DNA of 64,000 nucleotides. Source: Desmodus rotundus. Its lineage: Eukaryota; Chordata; Mammalia; Chiroptera; Phyllostomidae. Positions 24,804-36,089 of this stretch are shown one piece after another (the first letter of the stretch is position 1; every line of letters begins with the position of its first letter). Made by a program: the position numbers and the translations under genes. Under the pieces are notes generated by a model. That model made no database searches and was not told the DNA's origin. It saw only the letters and a program-made list of their open reading frames with translations. The stretch is from positions 7,121,199 to 7,185,198 of the forward strand of contig NC_071389.1 in the NCBI RefSeq assembly GCF_022682495.2, in the 5' to 3' direction.

Positions 24804-24956
24804 TGTAAAGATTTTATTTACTCACCCTAGTGAGGGGGGAAGGGAAGGAGAGAGGGACAGAAACATTGATTGGTTGCCTTTGCAACCATAGACCTGGCCG
24901 GCAACCTTTTGGTTTGCTAGACGATGCCCAGCCCACTGAGCTACACCAGTCAGGGC
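24804..24956 (-). mobile_element. VES SINE copy 4, internally deleted
   Basis: Reverse copy only 14 bases from copy 3. Tail and head are present, but about 35-40 bases spanning the B box are missing: 'cctggccggcaa' joins directly to 'ccttttggtttgctag'. Flanking 'attaatttt' and 'tttaattttt' suggest its own target duplication. Confidence 0.85.
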
Positions 24957-25129
24957 TCCTTTAATTTTTTTCAATGTAATATAATGTTGATAAATTTCCT
25001 GGAACCTCACCACCCTTATTCCCAGGAATAAGCCCCATTTGGTCATCATGTGTTCATTTGTAACTCTTTTAATACATTTCCTGGTACTATTTGCTAATAT
25101 TTTTGAGCCTTTGAATCTTTAAAGTGGGC

Positions 25130-25141
25130 GGGGGGGGGGGG
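25130..25141. repeat. G homopolymer run
   Basis: A run of about 12 consecutive G residues in otherwise AT-rich sequence ('gtgggcgggggg...'). Confidence 0.85.
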
Positions 25142-25179
25142 CAGTCTGTAATTTTCTCTTAGCATCTTCATCAGATGGT

Positions 25180-26045
25180 AGAATTGAAATGACGCTGCCT
25201 TTATGAAACGGACTGTGGAGATTTCCAATATTTTCCATGGTTTGCAGAACTGAAATTACATCGAAATGTCCTGTTCTAGCTTTTTACAGTTAGATGAAAA
25301 TAGGCCACAAACCCATGGGGTTCCAGAACACTTTTAGTAGTTCCCTTAATCCCCGCCCGCATCGTGCCCTTGGTTAATGGGAATATTCAAGCTTCTCATT
25401 TTTTCATAGGTCAATGTTGGTGGCATTTTGGTTTTCAAAAATCATATAGTTCTCTTAGGTTTTTCTTTTTAATTTGCTGCCTTACGGTTGCACATACTCT
25501 CCAAGATGATTTCAGTGCTTCCTACATCTGGTTCTTTTCCTTTCTCATCTTGCATCTTTTTACCCTTGGTTTGCTTTATAAGCAAAAGCTCTTGAGGACG
25601 TTACTGGTCTTTTCCAAGAACAAGTTTGGGGTTTGCTTCTGGTTCCCACTTTGTTTCTACGATTCTATTGGTTGCATCCTTAATCTTTGATTCTGTTTCC
25701 TGCCTTGTGTTGATTTATTTTACTGTTCATCTCTTGCTTGCTCAGATAGGTACTTAGGTTTATTTGGGGTTTTTTTTTTCACCTTCTTGAATAAGGAGAA
25801 CATTTTAAGATTATAAATCTTCTTTTGAATACAGCTTTGTTTCTGTCCTAGATTTTGGTATTAAGCGTTCTTTCACTATTTTTCTATGTAGTTTTTAATT
25901 TTACTTGATTTCTTTGGTCTAAGTAAGAGCTGCCTAGGAATGTTTGCAATTTCTAAATATTAGAAAAAGTATCTTCCTTAAATTAGTTATTTCAAATATT
26001 GGATTGTGATCAGTTCATGTAACGTGAAGATTTCTACATTTAAAA
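25180..26045 (-). repeat. Old LINE-1 ORF2 fragment
   Basis: T-rich plus-strand sequence with the reverse-complement L1M ORF2 pattern: 'gtcttttccaagaacaagtttggggtttg', 'tttctacgattctattggttgc', 'gtttctgtcctagattttggtatt' and 'tttttaattttacttgatttc'. Multiple frameshifts and stops. Confidence 0.6.
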
Positions 26046-28599
26046 AAAAAATCTGCTGTGGTTTTCTTCTTGTCCAAGCACTTGATCAAATTTTAAACAT
26101 GTTCCATGAACATGTGAAACAGGCGTGTGTTCTCTTTGAGGCGTGTGTGCACGGGCAGGCAAGGTAGGTTGATAGATGGCATATCCACTTACAGGTACAC
26201 GTGTACAGACTGTTTCAGTCAAATCCTGGCGACCTTCTTGCGTGTGTGTCAGTGAGTGAGCTCTGAGCCACATCTCCAAGCGGCCAGAGGGCAGAGGAGC
26301 GGCCTCGAAGTTCCTCCGTGCACCTGAAAGTAAACAACGCGAGAAGGAAGCAGACACAGCGGCCTGTGTAAGGCCGTGGGAGCTCCGAGTCATCCAGTGG
26401 GAACTGTAGCAGGATTTGCTGCCGGAACAACGGCCCCGCAGAGCTGCCTTCGCTGCCCACCCACTCGTGGGTCCTAGAGGAGGCAGCCGGGCTTTCCATG
26501 GCCCGCCGCCCGGTGGCGCCCCCGGTGTCCACAGTTCCCAAGGGGTAATAAAACATCACACCTCATGTCAGACTCACAAACACCAAAGAGTCATGGGTGC
26601 GTGTTACCTTAGAGGAAATGTGTGGACCCGGGCCAACTTGACCTGGGGGTGTCTGGGCAAGTGAGCCCCAGAGGGAAGCGGCGTGTGGGGAGAGGGCAGT
26701 GGAGAGGTTCTGAGATGACTCCCAGGACGCCTTTAGGGGGCAAAGTGCTGCCTTGGGGCATGTTTTCCTGAGGCACTTAACCTCAGGGCTATGTGGGGAC
26801 TTTTGGGAAGTTTGGCCAAGTCTGCAGAAAGGCGCCTCTCCCATCTGTTGGGTGGTTTGTCCACAGGGACCGGCCATCCCCAGAGGCTCCTGGACAACAC
26901 AGGTGACTCTGATGTCAGCCACTGAGCCCTGCCAGCCCTCGCCGTGCGCATCTCCCTGGCACCAGGCTCGGAGCTGGGGGCCAGTACTATGCAGTGCACA
27001 GGGCCCCACTCTCACTGCCCTCCTTGGGATAGTGGACATCAGGGTGGGGGAGGGAGTGCTTTGTGGGGGAAGAGGCAGTAGCCTAAGTCCAGAGGGGCTG
27101 AGAAGGTCTAGTGCAGCAGAGGGAAGGGCAGCGTGCATGTGAAGTCCAGGGCGTGGGTCGCTCAGCGCATCCCAGCACCAGGCTCTCCAGGCGGGCTGGG
27201 TGTAGCGAGATGGGGCTGGAGAGAGGCGGCCCCGGGCCAGGGCATGCTGGACTTGTAAGCTGCATGGGAAGAGCGTTCAGCAGAGGGTTTCACTGTAAAA
27301 TTGACATCTCCTACAGAGGGGGAATGGGTAGGACGAGTCCAGAGAGGAAGGCTGTGCAGAGCTCCAGGTAAGAAGCAAGCGGGGTGTGGTGGGGCAGTGG
27401 AGGCAGAGAGCCGCATACAGACTTGGGGGATGTTTTTCCCCAAGAAGACTAGGTGAGACCAAGCAATTGGTGTAATGTAGAGGGTTAGGGAGAAAGGGGC
27501 ATGGACGGTGGTTCCTGCTTAAGTACCCGGGAGACTTGAGGTGTGACCACCCAGACATTCGAGGACGAGCGGGACCTTTGTGGCTGGTGTCCATTTCCTG
27601 ACTTAAATACTTGTCAAATGCTGAACTTGTGTCTGAGGCTACAGCACTCTGGGGTGGGAGGTATCAGCGACCTGGGGAGCAGAGATGGTAAAGCGAGCAG
27701 CTCAGAATTTCTGAGGGCGTGGCCTGCCTGGGAGCGCTTTGTCCTGGGAGTGGATTCAATCACGGGGAGAGGCGAACATGAGCCGAGCCCTGGGCGCTCC
27801 CACGTCTGATGGGTGGGGGTGGGAGTCTGAGCCAGCAAAGGCAATTGGGAAACAGCGCTGGAGACGTGGGTGGTCAGCTGGCTCGAGCGGCACCGAACAG
27901 TCAGGTCAGCTGTGCTGGATTCAACAGCAAGGAGGATGCAGCCCGGAAGAGGAGTTTTGTGGGGAGTGTGGGAGCAGAAGCGCACTGAGGGTGCGGTGTG
28001 GATGTCAGGCCCCAGAGGCCCTTGCGTGGACTTCCAGGTGACGGTGGCAGGAGGGCAGTCGGCCCTGACGGGGACATTCCAAGGGTGGGAGTGGTCGCCT
28101 GGGTGCCTGAAGACACGAAAGCATAGTCGTGAGAGGACCTGTCCACTTTCTGTCCCCTTGCACCTGGCAGTTCTAAACAAAACCTGTGACAAAATTCTCC
28201 TCCCCTTAAAAGTCTTCAGTGGGCTTAAGTTCATTGAGTTTTAATTGCATGGGTGTGAGCTTCAAGTTTGCACCTTTGTATTACTTATCCTTTAATAAAC
28301 CTTGTGTTCCACGTGGAAATGAATCCTGGGAAGCCCCGTTACGCTGGGGACCCCCACACGCAGACTCAGCTGTACAGCGATTTAAGTTGTTTGGGCCTAG
28401 CTGGGGCTCCTCCAGCCCCTGTGTTACTTCGTGTCCGAGAGCCAACTGCTTTCAACTCCTTTCCAATCTCTTCTTGTGTTTGCCTCTGTTTTTCCAAATA
28501 CCCTGTTTCTGCCACCTGTTCTCGACTTCTTTCCATTAGAGGTGTTATTCACTGGTTTCCTACAGTGGAGGGTTAAGACTCGTTTCTTCCCATGTTGGA
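26046..28599. other. Intergenic; weak L2-like resemblance in 27.4-28.1 kb
   Basis: No gene is seen. The purine-rich plus strand between about 27150 and 28110 (for example 'gggagagagtg...gtggattcaatcacggggag...gacggtggcaggagggcag') has the look of reverse-complement L2 but is too decayed to be sure. Overlapping open frames on both strands are likely chance. Confidence 0.35.
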
Positions 28600-28935
28600 A
28601 AAGAGGGACATCAATACAGGTCCTATAGACATTAAATCTACAACTCAGATAAAGTAGACACATTGCTTGACAGGCACAAATTACCAAAATTGATTGAAGA
28701 AATGGAAGATCTGAATAGCCCTATATTTATTAAAGACACTATTATAAATTGGTCATTAAAAACCTTCCCACAACGAAAAGTCCAGGCCCAGAGGGCTTCC
28801 CTTGTTAATTTCGTCAAAGATTTAAGGAAAAAATTCATCACAAACAAGTCCTCTCAGAAAATAGAGGAGAAAGCACTTTCCAAATCATTTTATGAGTTCA
28901 ATGTTACTGATACCAAAAGCAGACTGGAGTTTTAT
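28600..28935 (+). repeat. Old LINE-1 ORF2 fragment, left half of a split element
   Basis: Translation shows the stretch before the L1 reverse-transcriptase core: KLIEEMEDLNSPIF, INWSLKTFPQRKVQ, FVKDLRKKFITNKSS and a frame-shifted LLIPKAD. The element resumes at 30433 after the HAL1-B insertion, with a 16-base target duplication at 28920-28935. Confidence 0.85.
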
Positions 28936-28960
28936 TTATTTATTTTTTAAATCATTTTTT

Positions 28961-29156
28961 AAAAGATTTTATTTATTTATTTATTTTTAGAGAAAGGGAG
29001 GGAGAAAGAAGGAAAGAAACATCAGTGTGTGGTTGCTTCTCTCACGCACTGGGGACTTGGCCCACAACCCAGGCACGTGCCCTGACTGGGAATCAAACCA
29101 GAGACCCTTTGGTTTGCAGGCTGGCACTCATTCCACTCAGCCACACCAGCCAGGGC
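28961..29156 (-). mobile_element. VES SINE copy 5 with target-site duplication
   Basis: Reverse copy in the A-rich tail of HAL1-B, flanked by TCATTTTTT at 28952-28960 and 29157-29165. Reversed B box 'tgggaatcaaacc' and reversed head 'cagccacaccagccagggc' are intact. Confidence 0.95.
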
Positions 29157-29371
29157 TCATTTTTTATTTTTCAATTACAGTTGACATACAATATTATATT
29201 AGTTTCTGGGTGTGCACCCCAGAGATTAGACATTACGTAACTTACTGAGTGACAATCCCGATAAATCTCTTACCATCTGACCCCATAATAGTTATTAGAC
29301 TATTATTGACCATATTCCCTATGCTACACTTTACATCCCCATGTCTATTCTGTAGCAAAGAATTTGAACTT

Positions 29372-29598
29372 TAAAAAAAAAATCTTCAAATTCTACTTAT
29401 TCTTAGAGGGGAAAAGAGGGAGAAAAAGAGGGAGAGAAACATCTGTGTATGAGAGAAACATTGGCTGGTTGCCTCTCGTGTGCGCCCATCTGGGGATTGG
29501 GCCTGCAACCCAGGCTTGTGCCCCGAGTGGGAATCGAACCAATGCCCTTCCTGTTTGCAGACTGGCGCTCCGTCCACTGAGCCACATCAGCCAGGGCC
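29372..29598 (-). mobile_element. VES SINE copy 6 with target-site duplication
   Basis: Reverse copy inside the HAL1-B 3' UTR, flanked by a perfect 11-bp duplication AATTTGAACTT (29361-29371 and 29599-29609). It carries a small internal duplication of the 'gagagaaacat' segment in its tail half and a diverged tail. Confidence 0.95.
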
Positions 29599-30432
29599 AA
29601 TTTGAACTTCTTAATCCCTTCACCTTTTCCACTCATCCCCTTAAACTCGTCTCATCCAGCAACTGTCAAAATGTTCCCTGTATCTATGAGTCTGTGTCTG
29701 TTGCGCTTGTTCATTTATTTTTTATTTGTTGCCATTGCATTGTTCATATTTTTTATTTTTACTTTTTCTTCTTTTTCTTAAGACCCTTTAACATTTCCTG
29801 TAACACTGGTTTGGTGATGATGAGCTCCTTTAGCTTTTTCTTGTCTGGGAAGCTCCTCATCTGCACTTCGATTCTAAATGACAGCTTTGCTGGGTAGAGT
29901 AACCTTGGTTGTAGCTTCTTTATTTCATCACTGACTATTTCTTGCCAATCCCTTCTTGCCTGCAAAGTTCCTGTTGAGAAATCAGCTGACAGCCTTATGG
30001 GAGCTCTCTTGTAGGTCACTAACTGCTCTTCTCTTGCTACTTTTAAGATTCTCTCTTTGTCTTTAACCTTTGGCATTTTTAGCTATGATGTCTCTTGGCC
30101 TCTTTGGGTTCATCTTGTTTGGGACTCTCTGTGCTTCCTGGACTTGTGTGTCTATTTGCTTTACCAGGCCAGGGAAGTTTCCTGTCATTAATTTTTCAAG
30201 TAGGTTTTCAATTACTTGCTCTTCTCCTTCCAGTACCACCTTGATGCTAATATTGGTGTGCTTGAAATTGTCCCAGAAGCTTCTTAAACCATCCTCATGT
30301 TTTTAGGATTCTTTTTTCTTTTTGCTGTTCTGATTGGGTGTTACTTCCTTATAATCCAAATCACTGACTTGATTCTTGGCTTTTGCTTCTCTACTGTTGG
30401 TTCCCTATAAATTATTCTTCATTTCAGTTAGT

Positions 30433-31040
30433 CAGACAGAAGTTTTATAAGGAAAGAAAACTAAAGACTAATATCCCTCGTGAGCATAGATGCAAAATTT
30501 CTTAACAATTTTGTAGCAAATAAACTCAGTGAGTTATGTAAACCAATTGAAAATAGGCAAACATTTCAACCCACACTTCATAAAAGAAATATACAAAGGG
30601 CCCAAGCACATGAAAAAAATGTGCAATATCTCACTCAGGGAAATGCAAATTAAGACTAAAATGAAATACCACTATGGACCTGAGGAATAATTAAAGTTCA
30701 AGCGTTTGACAAGAACAAGTAGTGGCAAGGGTGTGGAGCACAGGGGATTCTTAGCCAGTGCTGCTGGGATGTAAAATAGTAAGGCTGGTTTGGAAAATGG
30801 CTTGGCAGGGTCTCAGGTAAATATGCCCCATCAGTTCTACTCGCAGGTATCAGGAGAAATGAAAATACGGCCACACGAAGACTTGTCCACAGTGGTTACC
30901 ATCCGTGCCAAAAGCCGGGCTGATGGACAACTCAAATGCCCATCAACAGGTAATGAGATAACCAATTAGAGGTAACTTCAGGACAGATGCTACTCCGCAA
31001 GAGGCGCGACCAATCTACCAGCACACAGAACCACACGGAT
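30433..31040 (+). repeat. Old LINE-1 ORF2 / 3' region, right half of the split element
   Basis: It resumes the L1 of 28600-28935: 'ggaaagaaaactaaagactaatatccctcgtgagcatagatgc' corresponds to the conserved ISLMNIDAK region of ORF2. It then jumps by internal deletion to 3' ORF2 sequences such as 'ggaaatgcaaattaagac', 'aaataccactatgg' and 'caaatgcccatcaacagg'. Confidence 0.85.
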
Positions 31041-31689
31041 GAATCCGGAAGTCAGGCTGAGCCAAAGAAAGGTGGCGTGGGTCTAGGCTTTAAAGAGGGA
31101 GCCACACCAGTGGTACGGGGGACAGAGTGGGGGGAGAGAGTAACGGGAGATGTCCTCCGGAGAGAATATGGAAATAGTCCTGGCAGGAGAGGGGAAGAGT
31201 CAGTCTAACGCTGTTTGGCAGTACGTGGCAGGGAGGGGAAAGGGCAGGGGCTCCCGAGACCGGAGTTGTTGCCTAACCAGAGTCAGTTCTCACTTCTGGA
31301 AACAGGCCCTCGATTCCTGTTGGGGAGCCTTTGCTTACCCACTCACATAGAGATATATCAAATCCAGTCGCCAGTCAGTGTGGCCCTGCCCCTGGATACA
31401 GAGATTGGTTCTGAAACGGAACCAATTTGGTCCGAAGGGAGTGAAGCCATGGATTTGGGCAGAAGTTACCAGGGACAGATGTTTCCTTTCCCCTGGACTT
31501 CAACTTGGAAGACACGAGCCTGGAGCTGCCAGGAACGGGTGTGTAGACACGGCCTGCCCCTGAGTGAAGCAAAGCAGAGGGAGGCCAACCTGTGGGAGGA
31601 ACAGAGGCCAGGCGCTGAGGACGTCCCCTGCGGCCCTGGGCTCTGCTTACGTCAGTTCGAAGGTCTGTTTCCTTACATAGGTCACTTGC
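31041..31689. other. Intergenic, nothing recognised
   Basis: Purine-rich sequence with overlapping open frames in several phases and no family resemblance. Confidence 0.4.
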
Positions 31690-32460
31690 AAGAGGAAGGG
31701 TCTCAGTTCCACTTAAAGCTGGAGAATCAGGAGAAGGTGGAAGGGCACGAGTTTCAGTTTGGACACGTTGAACGTGGGGCCCTTGGGAGCTCCCAGTTAG
31801 CAGTGTTGGAAAGACAGAGATTTGGGAGCCTTTCCTTTGGAGGTGAAAGTTTCAACAAACCACAGACTAAATTGCAGTGCTCAGAGAGGGTGTAAAGAGA
31901 AGAGACGTGGGCCCCCGGTCAGAACCTGGGGCACCTGACGCCGGGCCCAGAGAGGAGGAGGAACCGCCGTGGCAGGGGTGGGTCAGGAGGTGAGAGTGTG
32001 GAAGGAGACATTCTGGGCAAAGGGTTGAGGAGGGAGGGACTGAGTGGTGGTGGCCAACTCTGCTCTGGGGTCAGGGTGAGCAAGGCTGCAAAGAAGCTTT
32101 TTGGACTTGGGAACTAGGCCATTGAGGCCTTCTCCCCAGCGGTGCCAGGAGGGGTGGTGCCGAAATGGTGAAGCCCCGAGCTGGACTCTCCTCCAAATGT
32201 GGCTGCAGCAGAGAAAGAGCAAGGAGGGTGCTGTACGTTCCTTTCAGGTGTTTTAACAACAGCAGGGAGTGGGCAGGCTGCGGTGGAAGGGGGACAGTGG
32301 AGGAAAGAGAGTGAGAGGGTTGTGGGGGGTGCAGGATGAGAGGAAACAGAACCTTAGGGACCTGGGCGGGAGGCCTGAGAGGGAAGAGCAGGCCTCTCTG
32401 GCTTCTGAAATGTGCCCAGTTGTATTTTGGTACCTGAACCAATATTTTTAAATGTTCTCA
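31690..32460 (-). repeat. L2 LINE fragment
   Basis: Reverse-complement L2 pattern on the plus strand: 'gagtttcagtttggacacgttgaac', 'cagtgttggaaagacagagatttggga', 'gagaagagacgtgggcccc', 'cctggggcacctgac' and 'ggcaggggtgggtcaggaggtgagagtg'. The 226-codon open frame at 31215-31895 overlaps it. Confidence 0.6.
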
Positions 32461-33023
32461 GTTTTGTTTTTTAGCTAAACCAAGAGGCCTCAGTGCCTGG
32501 GGAGGGGTGGGTGTCAGTCAGGAAGCAGGAACCGGAGGGCTGTTAGGGAACCAAGTCTGTGTTACAGGGGTCAGACTGTCCGCAGTCAGGGAGGAGCTGG
32601 GAGGTGCCGGCTAGAGGGGTTAGAAGATTGGAGGAAGGTCGTTAATCTCTCCCCGGGAGGGTGGTTATGGAGGAGGTGGCGTGGGCATCTTTGGGAGGTT
32701 CCTCACTCTGACTGGCTGCCCTGTGTGAGTTTGGGGGGGGTGGGGGGTGGGGTGGTGGCAGTCAGCGTTGGTCGGCAAGGGCCACCATGAGGAACAAGAA
32801 TAAGCTGGCTGCGGGTCAAGAGCAAGGAAAAGCTGGAGCCTGCCCACCCACCTCAGTCTGTCTCTCACCACCTCCACCCAACCGTGACCTTCAAGGCACA
32901 GCGGCTGGGCTCACCTTTGCCCCCACATCTCGTGCCCCTTCTCTCTGGGCAGCTCTACCTCGGAACCACCCAGAGAGGGATTCTGAGAAACGAAGCTCTT
33001 CAGAAACGTGTTGCCAAGCAGAC
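32461..33023. other. Intergenic with G-rich tract
   Basis: No gene is seen. 32731-32756 is a G-run cluster (G7-T-G6-T-G4) that could form a G-quadruplex on the plus strand. Confidence 0.45.
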
Positions 33024-33331
33024 CAGCGCTGTCCCATAAAAATATAATGCAAGTCACATATGTCCTTTAAAATTGGGTACGAGTCCCATTTTACAGAAAG
33101 GAAAAAGAAGTGGGAACTTAATCTTCTTACTACATGTAACTCAGTAGGTCCAAAGTATTATTAGGTAGTGCGTGGTCAGTGTACAAATTACTAGTGAGCT
33201 ACTTTGAATTCCTGTTTTGAACTACCTTTTCCAAATCCAGTGTGTGTTGTACACACACTGAGTGTGTCCATTCAGATGAGGCACATTTCAATAGTCCATG
33301 GAGCTGGTTGGTAGCTGCCACATTGGACGGA
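33024..33331 (+). mobile_element. MER5A-like hAT-Charlie MITE
   Basis: It begins CAGCGCTGTCCCATAAAAAT and 'ataatgcaagtcacatatgtcc', runs through 'aaatccagtgtgtgttgtacacac' and 'aggcacatttcaatagtc', and ends 'gtagctgccacattggacgg'. That is the full order of MER5A, near full length, with inverted termini (GCTGTCC against GGAC). Confidence 0.85.
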
Positions 33332-34879
33332 AGGGAAGTGGACGGTAGGACAATGCCCTGTGGCCTGTGATGCAGGAATGCAAGGTGGCGCTTTGGGAGG
33401 TGTCTGGACCCTGGGCCCTCAGGGGACGCGGGCCTGCCGCTTGATAGGAAGAACCTGTCGCCTGGCAGGGATTCTTTGCCCCAGGCCCTCCCGGATCCCC
33501 CAGCGTGTCCAAAGAGGCCACCCTAAAGATTCAGAGGAGAAGAGGGTGGAACAGCCCAGACGGGAAACGAGACTTCTGCAGGAAGAACACAAGGCCTGCG
33601 GGCAGTCGGGAGTGACCAGTTCTCTCGTAGCTGGAAGCCCAGTGTGGGGTGGCCTGTCATTCCGCGCCCCCCCGCCCCCCGCCCTCACTAGGACTCCCCG
33701 TCAGCCTCATGGAATGTTAATCCAAGTCTTTTTTGGCTCTGAAATGTTGGGAGCATCTCCCGGTGCCTCTTGGGTCTGCTGGCGTTCCCTGGGGGTCAGA
33801 AGAGGCCAGGGGGTCATCTGTTTGTCCTTGTTTGGGCTCTGGGAGCCTTGCTTTGTTTGCTGAACACCAGGATCAGATTGGGCAACTCTGCAAACAAAAC
33901 CAAGGCCCCTGGCCAGCTGCCCGGGGTGTTTCAAGGCACAGAGGCCGCAGATGGGCATGTGGACACACCGCATGTGAAACAGAACTGGGAAGAGCCGCCA
34001 GCCCAAGGCCTCGGGGGCCAGGCCTGGCCCAGGGCTCCTGGCCCATGGGTGCCAGGGCACCGCAGCACAGGAGTGAGTGCTTACAAACTCCAGCCAGTTG
34101 GTTTCAGTAGATGACATTGATGATGCTAATAAAAGTGAAGGAGGAGTGTTATCATCTTGCAGCTCACACTTTGGCCCTCAGCTCTCTTCTGTTAATCTAG
34201 TGAGCTGGTCAACAGCCCTCTCACAAATAACTAAAAAGAATGTGTATCAGTATTTCAATAAATAATTCACAATATAAACACGTCATCAGATTGGACATAA
34301 GAATGGTGGGTCGTTGGTTGTAAACTATCTCTACCGAGCGAGATGTTTTCATCCCGAGCACAAAATAGGTACTTAGCAGATGTGATCCTCAGGCTTCCCT
34401 ACGGCTCACGTCGTGTCTACTTACAGCCTAGTTCATGGTCGGTGTGTTGGGTTTCAAGGCTCTTTTCCATTCTCTTCATGGAATTCCTGAAGTGCATCTG
34501 TACAGAGATGGGATGCAGCATTTGGAAGGGGAATAGGAAGGAGACTACCCTGCGTGTTGTTGTCTGTGCTTGGTTTTGTTTCTGCTTACTCGACCTCCTC
34601 CTCCCGCCCACTCCTACCGGCCAGTTTCCAGCCTCCTTGCTTCTTGTGCGATTTTCCAGGGAGCTACGCACACACATACGCACACACACACACACAGGCG
34701 AGGTGTAGCTGGAAGATACAGATGACACAGGCAGTTACTTGCATACATGCGGGGCGGGGCGGGGCAGAAGTAGGTTCACAGCTGTTCCTATGGAAAATGA
34801 TAACAAGAATCAACAAACAATGATACAAGACTAAACTCCGGGATGTCACGTGCTCACAACTGAAAACCTACTTTCCCCT
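33332..34879. other. Intergenic, nothing recognised
   Basis: No gene or named repeat is seen. A run of C residues lies at 33667-33680 and a CA-rich tract at 34665-34698. Confidence 0.4.
34665..34698. repeat. Imperfect (CA)n microsatellite
   Basis: An ACGCACACACATACGCACACAC-type tract of about 34 bases, interrupted at two points. Confidence 0.9.
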
Positions 34880-35305
34880 GACCCTTTACTTTGCTCCCTC
34901 TTAATTTTTAGTTTTGAACAAAATTTTAACAGACTACGTCCTTGCTTTGTTTCACTTAGTAACATGTCTCCAAGCTCATTCCATACCAGCACAGAGCGAG
35001 CGTTCTAATTTCCTTGGGTAGCCGCGTGGTTTCCATTGTGGAGACAACCATAGCTTATTCAGCCAATTCCCTGCCGACAGTCACTCAGGTTGTTTCCAGG
35101 CTTCTTGCTATTACAGACAAAGCGGCAAAGAATCTCCTGTACGGACCGGACTTTTCCATGTCTAATTTAAATTTCTAGAAGAGGGATTTCTGGACCTTTT
35201 TCACATTTATAATTTTGATAAATATTGCCAAGTTATCCCTACAGAGTTCGTATCAATTTACAAGTTAAAATGAATGACAGTGCATGTCCCCACACCCTTA
35301 GCAAT
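34880..35305 (-). repeat. Old LINE-1 3' region fragment
   Basis: Plus strand shows decayed reverse-complement L1M motifs in order: 'tgctttgtttcacttagtaacatg', 'ttgctattacagacaaagcgg', 'atttctagaagagggatttctgg', 'ttataattttgataaatattgcc' and 'tatcaatttacaa'. It is interrupted on its right by VES copy 7. Confidence 0.65.
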
Positions 35306-35310
35306 ATACG

Positions 35311-35504
35311 TTTATTTATTTTTAGAGAGAGGGGAAGGGAGGGAGAAAGAGAAGGAGAGAAACCTCAATGTGTGGTTGCTTCTCACACATCCCCAGCCTG
35401 GGACCCGGCCCACAACCCAGGCATGTGTCCTGACCAGGAATCAAACCCACGACCCTTTGGTTCATAGGCCAGCACTCAATCCACTGAGCCATACCAGCCA
35501 GGGC
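35311..35504 (-). mobile_element. VES SINE copy 7
   Basis: Reverse copy starting at the 'tttatttatttttagagag' tail. It has 'cccacaacccaggcatgtg', the reversed B box 'caggaatcaaaccc' and reversed head 'gagccataccagccagggc'. I could not find a clear target-site duplication. Confidence 0.92.
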
Positions 35505-36089
35505 TCATCTTTAGTGTTATTTTAAAAGACTGAAAAAAAATCCCTAAATGTTTATTTATATATATATATATTAGAAATACATATATGACAGTATAAAAGC
35601 GGCACTCTTGTGACCAACGTGAATTACCTCGGGACAGGGACCTGGAGCAGAAGATGACACAAGTCCCAGACATTGGTGAGGTCCCGGCCCCAGCTGCCAC
35701 CCGCCATGCCCAGGAGGCCCAGCCACAGGACGTGGCCCAGTGGCTGAGGTCATCAACCCCCAACACACACACACCAGCGCCTCAGCCCAGTTCTGCTTGT
35801 GCCCTACCCTTCCCCCTGGTTCACTCAAGGACCTGGCACCTGCAGTTGTCCACTCGTCCTGCAGCACCAGTGCCCACCCCTGCGGGACCTCCTCGCCAGA
35901 AAACGTGCCGAGATTCTCCTGGCTTAACCCGTCCTTGAACTCCTCCCCACTCCAGCCATGGCTCAAGTCTCTGCTCTCTTTAAAGCAACATTCCTCAAGA
36001 GATTGGGGTTTCCCCTGCACCCCCTCTTCTCACATGCTCTTTTCAAAGCCTCTGTATCTGTGTTGATTCATGTCTGCTGCTGTCAGTGT
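35505..36089. other. Intergenic, nothing recognised
   Basis: An AT tract 'tatatatatatatat' lies near 35558. The rest is ordinary sequence with overlapping chance frames on both strands. Confidence 0.4.

Larger units (their letters stand above)
28936..30432 (-). mobile_element. HAL1-B: 5'-truncated half-L1 (ORF1 only) with two nested VES copies
   Basis: On the minus strand the order is part of ORF1 (5' end truncated near 30432), then the ORF1 C-terminus, then directly a 3' UTR and A-rich tail. No ORF2 is present. The ORF1 part (about 29780-30076) reads KVKDKERILKVAREEQLVTY, then APIRLSADFSTGTLQARRDW, KLSFRIEVQMRSFPDKKKLK and LQEMLKGL, the L1 ORF1p C-terminal domain. The 3' UTR carries the L1MA/MB-like motif read on the plus strand as 'gttgacatacaatattatat'. 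Flanks CAGACTGGAGTTTTAT and CAGACAGAAGTTTTAT match at 14 of 16 bases. Confidence 0.82.

Noticed and set aside
29759..30076. 105-codon minus frame with clear protein similarity
   Set aside because: It is the ORF1p C-terminal region of HAL1-B, part of a truncated retrotransposon and not a host gene.
31215..31895. 226-codon plus-strand open frame
   Set aside because: It overlaps reverse-complement L2 sequence and unassigned DNA, with no protein-family resemblance.
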